Shown here: one piece after another, positions 1 through 6,199 of the stretch
Layout: every line of letters begins with the position of its first letter
Position numbering within the stretch: the stretch's first letter is position 1
From: an uncultured Methylococcaceae bacterium
GTDB lineage: Bacteria; Pseudomonadota; Gammaproteobacteria; Methylococcales; Methylomonadaceae
DNA: 6,800 bases
Direction of reading: 5' to 3'
Assembly (NCBI GenBank): GCA_903839795.1
Contig: CAIMDR010000417.1
Location: forward strand, 1 to 6,800
The notes under the pieces: model-generated
Seen by the model: only the letters and a program-made list of their open reading frames with translations
Told to the model about the DNA's origin: nothing
The model's database searches: none
Position numbers and translations under genes: made by a program

Positions 1-797
1 ATAAACCGTCCCGGCTCGGCAATGATTTTTATGTCGGCTGGAAAAAGCCTTTCCAGTTCAGAATTTATCCTTTTCGCCAATTCACTGAAAGGTTTTACTG
101 AAGTGTCATAGGGAGCTGGAAAACCGCCGCCAATATCCAGTAAATTCATCTTGTCGTAACCTCTCTCACGCGCCTGTTTAAAGATAAGCGCCGCAATATT
201 GATGGCTTGCACGTAGTTCTCAAAATTGGTAGTTTGGCTTCCGACATGAAAACTTAGCCCCTCGACGATAAGTCCTGCCTTTTCCGCCTCTAAAATCAGG
301 TCGACGGCTTCATCAGGTTCTGCGCCAAATTTTGAGGACAGCTCCACCATAGCACCTGCATTGGAAACTCTGAGGCGAAGCACAAGTCGCGAGTTTGGCG
401 CGTATCGCCCGAGTTTGGCAAGTTCATCAAGGTTGTCAAAGGTCAGCAGTGGCTGGTAACGGTCAAGCTGCATTAACGTCTCGTTTGCCTTGATCGGGTT
501 CGCATAGATAACATGCTCGCGTATCCACTCATAGCGTTCCTTCTCAGGCATTGCTTTAATGTTTTCGTAGACCACTCTAAATTCCGGCATGGACGATATA
601 TCAAAACTGGCACCGGCATCGAACAGGGTTTTTACTATGGCCGGATCAGGGTTTGCTTTGATCGCGAAATAGGCTTGGACACGCGGGAAATATTTTTTAA
701 AAGTCGCATAATTGCTTCGCAATTCGTTATGATCTATCACGAATAACGGTGTTCCGTGGGTTTCGGCAAGCTGTTGCAAAATGTTTGCAGTGATCAT
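1..797 (-). CDS. Fold-type III PLP-dependent decarboxylase (ornithine/lysine type), 3' end outside window
   Basis: The first 265 codons are present; the C-terminal part lies beyond the left edge. Family members remove the alpha-carboxyl of ornithine (to putrescine), lysine (to cadaverine) or diaminopimelate in the cytoplasm. Seen in the sequence: the alanine-racemase-like barrel begins with AYFAIKANP, where K47 should be the Schiff-base lysine for PLP. FHVGSQ follows with H184 (the histidine that stacks on the PLP ring), then the glycine-rich LDIGGGFP loop, and EPGRF at 261-265, the phosphate-binding EPGR motif, which falls right at the window edge. The start at 797 is preceded by a strong AAGGAGA. 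The KFGA and YANPIK segments favour an ornithine/lysine decarboxylase over diaminopimelate decarboxylase, but the specificity-determining C-terminal residues are missing. It lies downstream of the PssA-like gene on the same strand, 110 bp away. Family is secure; substrate is inferred. Confidence 0.9.
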   Translation of the reverse strand, partial: MITANILQQLAETHGTPLFVIDHNELRSNYATFKKYFPRVQAYFAIKANPDPAIVKTLFDAGASFDISSMPEFRVVYENIKAMPEKERYEWIREHVIYANPIKANETLMQLDRYQPLLTFDNLDELAKLGRYAPNSRLVLRLRVSNAGAMVELSSKFGAEPDEAVDLILEAEKAGLIVEGLSFHVGSQTTNFENYVQAINIAALIFKQARERGYDKMNLLDIGGGFPAPYDTSVKPFSELAKRINSELERLFPADIKIIAEPGRF

Positions 798-802
798 GGA
801 AA

Positions 803-809
803 TCTCCTT
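803..809 (-). promoter_or_regulatory. Ribosome binding site of the decarboxylase
   Basis: On the minus strand this reads AAGGAGA, five bases before the ATG at 797-795. It is the strongest Shine-Dalgarno match in the window and fixes the decarboxylase start. Confidence 0.8.
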
Positions 810-833
810 GGTTTTGGTGTTTTAACAACAGTA

Positions 834-846
834 CATACTGAGTATG
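834..846. promoter_or_regulatory. Short perfect dyad upstream of the decarboxylase
   Basis: CATACT-G-AGTATG is a perfect 6-bp dyad around a single central base. It lies 36 bp before the decarboxylase ATG, inside the 110-bp gap after the PssA-like gene. The position suits an operator, but no regulator can be named and a 13-bp dyad can arise by chance. Confidence 0.25.
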
Positions 847-907
847 AGAAGCATAATGGCGATTAGGCTAGTCTCATCATCTGGATGACGGATGCTATTT
901 CAGTCGA

Positions 908-1420
908 TCAGAATAGTCGTGATATTTTAAAAGTAGAAATCATCAGAACACTCTGAATTAAAATGATTATCGGCCAATAATGGAGGCTCTCAGGGAAGCG
1001 ACTAAAAAGCAGAAAAAGTAACGGAAACAATACACCATTGACAGTAATGGGGATGCCTTCAAAACCGGCTTCTTCAGAAATATTATACCGTGCAAGTCGA
1101 AGCATGCCACAGGCGACAAAAAATAATGCCACTATGATACCTAAAATACCGGGGGAGCTCAGGGAATAAAATAATAAAGCCGGGGCAACGCCAAAGGATA
1201 CCAGATCAGACATTGAATCGATTTGTTTGCCAAACAGATTCTTTTGATGCATCAGACCCGCTATTTTACCATCAAGCACATCAAACACCACCGCTAAAAA
1301 CAGCAGTAATGCGCTCAAATCAAAAAGACCGTCAATTGCCAGAAAAATAGACAGTACGCCACAGCACAGATTGCCAACGGTAAAAATATCAGCAATTTTC
1401 ATTAGACTTAACATGTTCAT
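908..1420 (-). CDS. pssA: CDP-alcohol phosphatidyltransferase, probable CDP-diacylglycerol-serine O-phosphatidyltransferase
   Basis: A 170-residue integral membrane protein. The expected reaction is CDP-diacylglycerol + L-serine to phosphatidylserine + CMP at the inner membrane, the step before decarboxylation to phosphatidylethanolamine. The family signature D-x2-D-G-x2-A-R-x8-G-x3-D-x3-D is visible with exact spacing: D47, D50, G51, A54, G64, D68 and D72. The usual arginine after A54 is glycine here (codon GGT). SDLVSFGVAPA after the motif, and RLARYN near residue 110, are typical of the PssA branch rather than phosphatidylglycerophosphate synthase. Five or six hydrophobic segments occur (about 12-30, 36-47, 78-90, 92-108, 128-141, 148-165). 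It is at the short end of the family. The start at 1420 has AGG seven bases upstream; ATGs at codons 3 and 7 are alternatives. The decarboxylase follows 110 bp downstream. CDP-alcohol family is secure; serine as acceptor is likely. Confidence 0.82.
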   Translation of the reverse strand: MNMLSLMKIADIFTVGNLCCGVLSIFLAIDGLFDLSALLLFLAVVFDVLDGKIAGLMHQKNLFGKQIDSMSDLVSFGVAPALLFYSLSSPGILGIIVALFFVACGMLRLARYNISEEAGFEGIPITVNGVLFPLLFLLFSRFPESLHYWPIIILIQSVLMISTFKISRLF

Positions 1421-1456
1421 AGCACGACCTAACGGTTAATGTTAAAAGCATTACAA

Positions 1457-1489
1457 GCTATAACAGATTCATGACAACATGATGAATCT
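1457..1489 (-). promoter_or_regulatory. Candidate pssA promoter region with inverted repeat
   Basis: An 8-bp inverted repeat, AGATTCAT (1465-1472) and ATGAATCT (1482-1489), lies 45-69 bp upstream of the PssA-like start. On the minus strand, TTGTCA (1477-1472) resembles a -35 box, and TGT-TATAGC nearby resembles an extended -10. These two do not have correct mutual spacing, so the promoter assignment is weak. The dyad itself is exact and could be an operator. Confidence 0.25.
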
Positions 1490-1506
1490 CAGTGTAATCA
1501 TTCAGA

Positions 1507-1598
1507 CCCCCTCTTTGAAAAAGAGGGGGTAGGGGAGATTTTATTAGATAAATCCCCCGCGGCCCCCTCGCTATGCTCTCCCCCTTTTTCAAAGGGGG
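1507..1598. repeat. Twin-hairpin C/G-tract palindromic element (REP/MITE-like)
   Basis: Two hairpins face each other. The first (1507-1529) pairs CCCCCTCTT with AAGAGGGGG, plus one more T-A pair, around a tiny GAA loop. The second (1580-1598) pairs CCCCCTTT with AAAGGGGG around TTC. The arms also match across the element: CCCCTCTTTGAAAAAG on the left is roughly the reverse complement of CTTTTTCAAAGGGG on the right, and AGGGGAGATTT mirrors AAATCCCCC. The whole is therefore an imperfect long palindrome. Neither hairpin is followed by a T-tract on either strand, so these are not classical terminators. C/G-tract elements of this appearance are dispersed in many bacterial genomes; copy number here cannot be seen. 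It sits in a divergent intergenic region, upstream of both neighbouring genes. Confidence 0.75.
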
Positions 1599-1601
1599 AA
1601 G

Positions 1602-1998
1602 TGAATAACTACATCTCAGTGATAACAAATCATGGCTAACCAGAATAACGTTAATTAAAACTGGATTTGGTTGAAAGCACTGATTCCGGGACGGCTTTAC
1701 CGGGGTGATATTAGCTCGGTAAATGGAAGTCTATAAACAAATTTTTGGGTTTAAAAATAGCTATAGTCTTTCAGAAATTAAATTTCCCTTACATGAAGTT
1801 TGGAGTCCATACGGATAACATCCCTTAAAGGGATGGTATCCGTTAAGATCGAAATTATTTATCTGAAAAGCTATAAAAACTAATATCTTGGCAATATTAA
1901 GATGTTATAAAATAAGGGTCAAAAAAAATAGGATGATAATTTATTAGTGTCGGGGCAACTTATTGGCTTACACTGTTAAATCACCTGAAGTATAAATA
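1602..1998. other. Non-coding divergent spacer
   Basis: No convincing gene was seen between the twin-hairpin element and the small gene at 1999. The stretch is AT-rich and holds the nested palindrome described separately (about 1757-1877). The last 120 bp contain TATA-like words such as GATAAT (1935-1940) and TATAAA (1991-1996), but no -35/-10 pair with good spacing that I would call as the promoter of the downstream gene. Confidence 0.5.
1757..1877. repeat. Nested imperfect palindrome with strong central hairpin
   Basis: The core, 1811-1843, is a hairpin: ACGGATA pairs with TATCCGT and CATCCCT with AGGGATG, with one A-G mismatch between the two 7-bp blocks and a three-base apex. Further out, CTATAGTCTTTCAG on the left (1760-1773) is nearly the reverse complement of CTGAAAAGCTATA on the right (1863-1875). 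Between these and the core, AAATTTCCC-type sequence on the left mirrors GAAATTATTT on the right. No T-tract follows the core on either strand. It may be a decayed palindromic repeat, a non-autonomous element or a structured leader; the sequence alone does not decide. Confidence 0.5.
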
Positions 1999-2313
1999 AT
2001 GAAGTGTTGGTTGACCATGGATAATGAAAGACTGATAAATGAAGCGAGGCATCTTTATGCGGTATTGCAAGTTGAACAACTCGTGCAATCCATAAAAAAC
2101 AAAGCCGGGGTTGAACGTCTTGATCGGGCTGTATTAGGTGCTTATTGTCGTTATCAGCGCCGGTTAAATCGTTGCGTTTTATGTTACACCGTTCGATTAG
2201 ATGACTGTAGCCGGGAGTTTGAGGAAAAAGAACGCAGATTCTGCCCTATGCGTACAAAGCTTTCCCTTGGTCGATGCAATAAAGAGGGATATTACGCAAA
2301 AAAGAAGTTATAA
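1999..2313 (+). CDS. Small cysteine-rich hypothetical protein
   Basis: I do not recognise this 104-residue protein. The first half (about 8-57) looks helical and charged, with no signal peptide or membrane segment. The second half holds cysteines at 50, 59, 62, 70, 82 and 93; C59-V-L-C62 is a CxxC pair, and with C70 and C82 it could bind a metal ion such as zinc. The C-terminus is basic (KKKL). Overall it looks soluble and basic. The start at 1999 has only a weak GAAG upstream; ATG at 2017 (residue 7) is an alternative and would drop C3. It stands alone after a 580-bp non-coding region and 213 bp before the pyruvate kinase-like gene, same strand. Coding status is supported by length, ordered cysteine pattern and lack of a better frame, but not by homology I can name. 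Confidence 0.55.
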   Translation: MKCWLTMDNERLINEARHLYAVLQVEQLVQSIKNKAGVERLDRAVLGAYCRYQRRLNRCVLCYTVRLDDCSREFEEKERRFCPMRTKLSLGRCNKEGYYAKKKL

Positions 2314-2386
2314 AAGTCTTTTTAATAAGGTGGTTATCGTCATTTAGAATCATTATTTTCTCTTAACATTTATTTTTCATCAAACG

Positions 2387-2417
2387 TTCACATTTTTTTA
2401 GTAGACTCAAATATGAT
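2387..2417 (+). promoter_or_regulatory. Candidate sigma-70 promoter for the pyruvate kinase-like operon
   Basis: TTCACA (2387-2392) and TATGAT (2412-2417) resemble -35 and -10 boxes separated by 19 bp, slightly long. They lie in the AT-rich 213-bp gap before the pyruvate kinase-like gene and would give a leader of roughly 100 bases. Apart from this pair, nothing else was seen in 2314-2526. Confidence 0.3.
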
Positions 2418-2526
2418 GGAACATAGAGTGGTAACGGCTCAACGTATTGTCTTCTTTTTTTATAAAGAGTGACTGGAATGGAGTGAACAGTTATTAATTA
2501 GTTGCTTTGTAGTACAGGCTGGTCAA

Positions 2527-4416
2527 ATGGTAGCCACAAAAAAAAATATTCCCGACCCCTACGAAGATGTCCTGAAACAAATTCTTGCAGAGGTCGTCGA
2601 TTTACGCAAGAAAATTGAAATCAATGCCAATCTGCGCTTGCAAAAATACCACGGCAACTTTCATTCCGGTTACTTTTCTAAAAGCGCCTGTAACCTTGCA
2701 CATTATCTTGCCATGCGGCAATTTGATCTGCGTCATTTACAGGATCGCCTTGCTCAGGCTGGTTTATCTTCGTTGGGTAGAGCTGAAGCATCGGTATTAT
2801 CGACGTTTGACTCGTTGATCGATGTATTGCAACGGGCAACAGAAAAACACTATCAACGGGGTGAAAAAAATCCCTGCGAATACGGCTTTAATCGCGGCCA
2901 GCAATTGCTGGAGCAACATACGATTGAATTGTTTGGCTCTTTTCATGAGCACAATGAGTATGGTAGAGCCCATGTCATGGTGACTTTACCCACTGAGGCC
3001 GCTCTGGATTACTCGTTGGTCAGTTCATTACTTGAAAAAGGCATGACCTCTGCCCGTATCAATTGTGTACACGATGATCCGGTTATCTGGCAGGCAATGA
3101 TATTAAATGTTCGCCGTGCAGAAACCGAAATGGGTCGTTCTTGCCGTATTCTTATGGATCTTGCCGGACACAAAATTCGCACGGGTGCCATTACGCCAGG
3201 GCCTTCGATTTATCATATTCGTGTACAAAAAGATCGAACCGGAAAGGTTGTAACTCCGGGGTATCTAATCTTAACCAGCAACCCCAAAGGTGCCGTTGCT
3301 GACAGCACATTATTTTGCGTGTCCATTCCAAAACCGTTGCATCAAAAACTTGCGGAAGACCTGTACTTGGGGTTTATTGACAGCCAGAACAAACAGCGTT
3401 TCCTGAAAGTTGAAAAAGCACTTTCTGATACGGATTGGCTGGTGAGTTGTGATAAAACGGCTTACCTTGTTTCAGGTTGCACCTTAACGTTGACGGCCCC
3501 CAAAAAAACAGATGACCCCATATCGACTGATCAATTTACATTAGGAGAATTTACCGGAGAGCCTCTGGATATTCGGGTATTTAAAAACCAATTACTATTA
3601 CTGACACCGGGCAATATCGAAGGTAAACCGGCCGAGCAGAATAAGGGGCTTTTAATTCATCCTGCTCAAATAGGGTGTACACTTTCTTCCGTCCTGGAAA
3701 AACTTAAAATAGGCCAATCTGTCTGGATTGATGATGGAAAACTGGGCGCCGTCGTAGAAGCGGTGACAGAGCAAGGTGCATTGTTACGGGTAACCGTGGA
3801 AAAAGCCGGTGGCGTCCGCATACAGAGTGACAAAGGCATTAATTTTCCGGAAGCCGTATTTAATTTGCCGCCACTCACCCCAAAAGATTTAACGGATTTG
3901 GATTTTATTTGTGTACATGCCGATTTGGTTGGCTTTTCCTTTGTAGAAACGCTGGCAGATATGGAAAAATTGATGTCAGAACTGGCAAAACGAAATGCTT
4001 CAGAACTGCCTGTCATCGCTAAAATTGAAACTAATCTGGCGGTAAAAAATCTTCCGGATATTATCTTGGGTACTATCGGTCGGCATAACCTGGGCATTAT
4101 GATTGCCCGAGGGGATTTAGCCGTAGAATTAGGCAGTGCCAGACTGGCTGAAATTCAGGAAGAGCTTCTATGGTTATGCGAAGCGGCACATGTCCCCGTC
4201 ATTTGGGCAACCCAAGTACTGGAATCGATCACCAAAAAAGGCACCCGCTCCCGACCTGAATTTACCGATGCGGCCATGGCGGTTAGAGCCGAATGCGTCA
4301 TGTTAAATAAAGGCCCCTATATTCTCGATGCGATAGAAGCACTGGTGAGCGTTATGGTACGTATGCACGAACATCAAAGAAAAAAGTTTTCCCGCCTACG
4401 CGCTTTGCACTGGTAA
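2527..4416 (+). CDS. Atypical pyruvate kinase-like protein: N-terminal extension, enlarged B domain, no C-terminal domain
   Basis: A 629-residue cytoplasmic protein. Residues 1-145 are a helical extension absent from classical pyruvate kinases. The TIM barrel begins near 148, with LLEKGMTSARINCVHD matching the strand that carries R177 and N179, then LMDLAGHKIRTG at 209-220. A long B domain (about 221-445, against about 100 residues normally) ends with VWIDDGKLGAVV and GINFPEAVFNLPPLTPKDL. The barrel resumes with catalytic VIAKIE (K499, E501), IARGDLAVE (metal ligand D530) and WATQVLES (T562). The chain stops soon after, so the allosteric C-terminal domain is missing. Two K+-site residues differ (V181 and L212 replace Ser and Thr), K216 replaces a Glu, and the usual SGET/SGES motif reads NKGP (593-596). 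The classical reaction is PEP + ADP to pyruvate + ATP; whether this form does it is inferred from the catalytic residues. The ATG at 2527 is the only usual start in the open frame; its ribosome site is weak. Confidence 0.85.
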   Translation: MVATKKNIPDPYEDVLKQILAEVVDLRKKIEINANLRLQKYHGNFHSGYFSKSACNLAHYLAMRQFDLRHLQDRLAQAGLSSLGRAEASVLSTFDSLIDVLQRATEKHYQRGEKNPCEYGFNRGQQLLEQHTIELFGSFHEHNEYGRAHVMVTLPTEAALDYSLVSSLLEKGMTSARINCVHDDPVIWQAMILNVRRAETEMGRSCRILMDLAGHKIRTGAITPGPSIYHIRVQKDRTGKVVTPGYLILTSNPKGAVADSTLFCVSIPKPLHQKLAEDLYLGFIDSQNKQRFLKVEKALSDTDWLVSCDKTAYLVSGCTLTLTAPKKTDDPISTDQFTLGEFTGEPLDIRVFKNQLLLLTPGNIEGKPAEQNKGLLIHPAQIGCTLSSVLEKLKIGQSVWIDDGKLGAVVEAVTEQGALLRVTVEKAGGVRIQSDKGINFPEAVFNLPPLTPKDLTDLDFICVHADLVGFSFVETLADMEKLMSELAKRNASELPVIAKIETNLAVKNLPDIILGTIGRHNLGIMIARGDLAVELGSARLAEIQEELLWLCEAAHVPVIWATQVLESITKKGTRSRPEFTDAAMAVRAECVMLNKGPYILDAIEALVSVMVRMHEHQRKKFSRLRALHW

Positions 4417-4459
4417 TCCGCTTAAATTTCCTTTCAGGACTGGACAAGGCCACACCACC

Positions 4460-5989
4460 ATGAAAAAAGTCAAAATTGAGAAACATAAGCTACTGCTTCG
4501 GCATTTAACGCTGGATGATTACGCTAATATTGCGGCTTTAATGGAGCATGTTTACGGTAATTTAGGCGGTGCCTGGAAACCGGATCAGTTTGCTTCACAA
4601 ATTGCGCGTTTCCCTGAAGGCCAGATTGGCATTGAAGATAATGGCCAATTAGTGGCCGCTGCCTTAAGTATGATTGTTGACTATGCCCGCTTTGGCGACA
4701 TCCATACCTACGCTCAAATTACCGGCGACGGTTATTTGACAACGCATGACCCGCAAGGCGACACGTTGTATGGTGTCGATATTTTTGTTCATCCCCAGTA
4801 TCGGGGGTTACGCTTGGGCCGACGCTTGTATGATGCACGTAAAGAGTTATGCCGAAACCTGAATTTACGTCGATTTATTGCAGGTGGGCGGATTCCCGGT
4901 TATGCCCAATACGCCGATACGTTTACCCCTGTACGTTATATCGAAGAGGTTAAAAACAGGGAGCTTTTTGATCCGGTACTTTCCTTTCAACTGCTTAACG
5001 GCTTCCATGTACGCAAGGTGATAACCGGCTATCTGCCCGTAGATGCTGATTCGATGGGGTTTGCTACCTTACTTGAGTGGGTTAATCTTGATTATGTTGA
5101 TAAATTGCCTTCGATTGGCGGCTCCAAAAATATTATCCGTTTAGGCGTTGTGCAATGGCAGATGCGAACATTGACCAGCGTTGAAGAACTGCTCAAACAT
5201 GCGGAATTTTTTATTGATGCGGTATCCGGTTATCAGGCTGATTTTATCCTCTTTCCTGAATATATGAGTGCGCCACTCATGGGCTTGTTTAATGACAAAA
5301 ATCCGCCTGACGCCATTCGCGCCTTGGCGGGTTTTACCAGTGAAATCAGAAATGGTTTACTGGATATGGCCATGTCTTACAATATCAATATCATCGCGGG
5401 TTCCATGCCTGAATACAGCTCCCATGAACTCTATAATGTGTCATGGCTACTGAGACGGGACGGCACGTTTGAAGCCCAATACAAAATCCATGTCACTATT
5501 GATGAGGTCAGTTGTTGGGGTGTTCAAGGCGGTGATGCCTTAAAAGTGTTCGATACCGATTGTGGCAAAATTGCCGTCTTAATTTGTTATGATTCAGAAT
5601 TTCCGGAGCTTGCCCGTTTAGCGACCATCGAAGGTGCACAAATACTGTTTGTACCCTTCTGGACGGATACCAAAAATGCCTATCAACGGGTACGTTATTG
5701 TTCGCAAGCGCGTGCCATAGAAAATGAATGTTTTGTGGCGATTACCGGCAGTGTCGGAAATTTACCCTACGCTGAAAACATGGACATTCAATACGCGCAA
5801 GCGGCTATTTTTAGTCCCAGTGATTTTTCATTTCCCCATGATTCAATCTTGGCAGAAGCCACACCCAATACCGAAATGACACTGATTGCCGATGTCAATC
5901 TGGATTTATTAAAACAGGTTCGCACGCGCGGCGCGGCTCGTAATCTTGCCAATCGACGTCAAGATTTGTATCGCCTGGAATGGCTGTAG
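4460..5989 (+). CDS. Bifunctional GNAT N-acetyltransferase / nitrilase-superfamily carbon-nitrogen hydrolase
   Basis: A 509-residue fusion. Residues about 11-190 form a GNAT acetyltransferase domain; DIFVHPQYRGLRLGRRLYDA (107-126) is the acetyl-CoA-binding motif A, with RGLRLG in place of the more usual R-x-x-G-x-G/A. Residues about 224-509 form a nitrilase-superfamily domain beginning NIIRLGVVQWQM. The Glu-Lys-Cys triad is intact: E267 in LFPEYM, K342 in YKIHV and C376 in LICYDSEFPE. The architecture and length match a known bacterial family typified by Bacillus subtilis YhcX. The hydrolase should cleave or transfer an amide/nitrile-type C-N bond and the GNAT domain should move an acetyl group to an amine; the substrates are unknown. 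No signal peptide or membrane segment, so cytoplasmic. It starts 43 bp after the pyruvate kinase-like gene with weak AAGG (4446-4449), suggesting one transcript with it. Confidence 0.9.
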   Translation: MKKVKIEKHKLLLRHLTLDDYANIAALMEHVYGNLGGAWKPDQFASQIARFPEGQIGIEDNGQLVAAALSMIVDYARFGDIHTYAQITGDGYLTTHDPQGDTLYGVDIFVHPQYRGLRLGRRLYDARKELCRNLNLRRFIAGGRIPGYAQYADTFTPVRYIEEVKNRELFDPVLSFQLLNGFHVRKVITGYLPVDADSMGFATLLEWVNLDYVDKLPSIGGSKNIIRLGVVQWQMRTLTSVEELLKHAEFFIDAVSGYQADFILFPEYMSAPLMGLFNDKNPPDAIRALAGFTSEIRNGLLDMAMSYNINIIAGSMPEYSSHELYNVSWLLRRDGTFEAQYKIHVTIDEVSCWGVQGGDALKVFDTDCGKIAVLICYDSEFPELARLATIEGAQILFVPFWTDTKNAYQRVRYCSQARAIENECFVAITGSVGNLPYAENMDIQYAQAAIFSPSDFSFPHDSILAEATPNTEMTLIADVNLDLLKQVRTRGAARNLANRRQDLYRLEWL

Positions 5990-6009
5990 CTTATTGATTA
6001 TAAAAAACA

Positions 6010-6130
6010 GGCGTAGGCCGGAATAAGACCACCCAAGCGTAGCGCGTGGTGGCGTTTCCGGCATATCGTATGGGGTGCCGGAAACGCTTATTCTCGCTTG
6101 CGCTCGAAAAGCCTTATTCCGGCCTACGCC
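6010..6130. repeat. BIME-like pair of inverted REP-type palindromes
   Basis: The outer arms are a perfect 18-bp inverted repeat: GGCGTAGGCCGGAATAAG (6010-6027) against 6113-6130. The inner arms are a perfect 12-bp inverted repeat: GCGTTTCCGGCA (6052-6063) against 6076-6087, with a 12-base loop. Each half also closes on itself through GCCGGAA/TTCCGGC. The left half has an extra CCACC/GGTGG stem (6029-6033 and 6048-6052) around an AGCGTAGCGCG loop; the right half has a similar CGCTTGCGCTCG segment. This is the architecture of two REP units in inverted orientation. The GTAGGCCGGA word also resembles enterobacterial REP sequences, though relatedness is not implied. Confidence 0.85.
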
Positions 6131-6172
6131 GTAGATATAGAGACCTTCGTTGATTAAGCAATCATTATTGTC

Positions 6173-6199
6173 TGTAGGGCGCGCATGGCACGCCCTACA
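6173..6199. repeat. 27-bp REP-like hairpin
   Basis: TGTAGGGCG (6173-6181) pairs perfectly with CGCCCTACA (6191-6199). Inside, a C-A mismatch is followed by a two-pair GC stem and an ATG loop. No T-tract follows on either strand. GTAGGGCG-type palindromes are common dispersed repeats in proteobacterial intergenic DNA. It differs in sequence from the neighbouring BIME-like element. Confidence 0.7.

Noticed and set aside
513..746. 77-codon plus-strand open frame
   Set aside because: It is antisense to the decarboxylase, which has PLP-binding motifs in the opposite frame.
1507..1598. Twin hairpins as a bidirectional transcription terminator
   Set aside because: No T-tract follows either stem on either strand, and the site is upstream of both flanking genes rather than downstream.
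1811..1843. Central hairpin as a terminator or a known riboswitch
   Set aside because: There is no U-run after it, and I recognise no conserved riboswitch core around it.
2585..3191. Short frames at 2585-2818 (+) and 3009-3191 (-)
   Set aside because: Both lie inside the pyruvate kinase-like gene and show no independent start signals or motifs.
3666..4097. 143-codon minus-strand open frame
   Set aside because: It lies wholly inside the pyruvate kinase-like gene, whose frame carries recognisable catalytic motifs; the opposite frame shows no family features.
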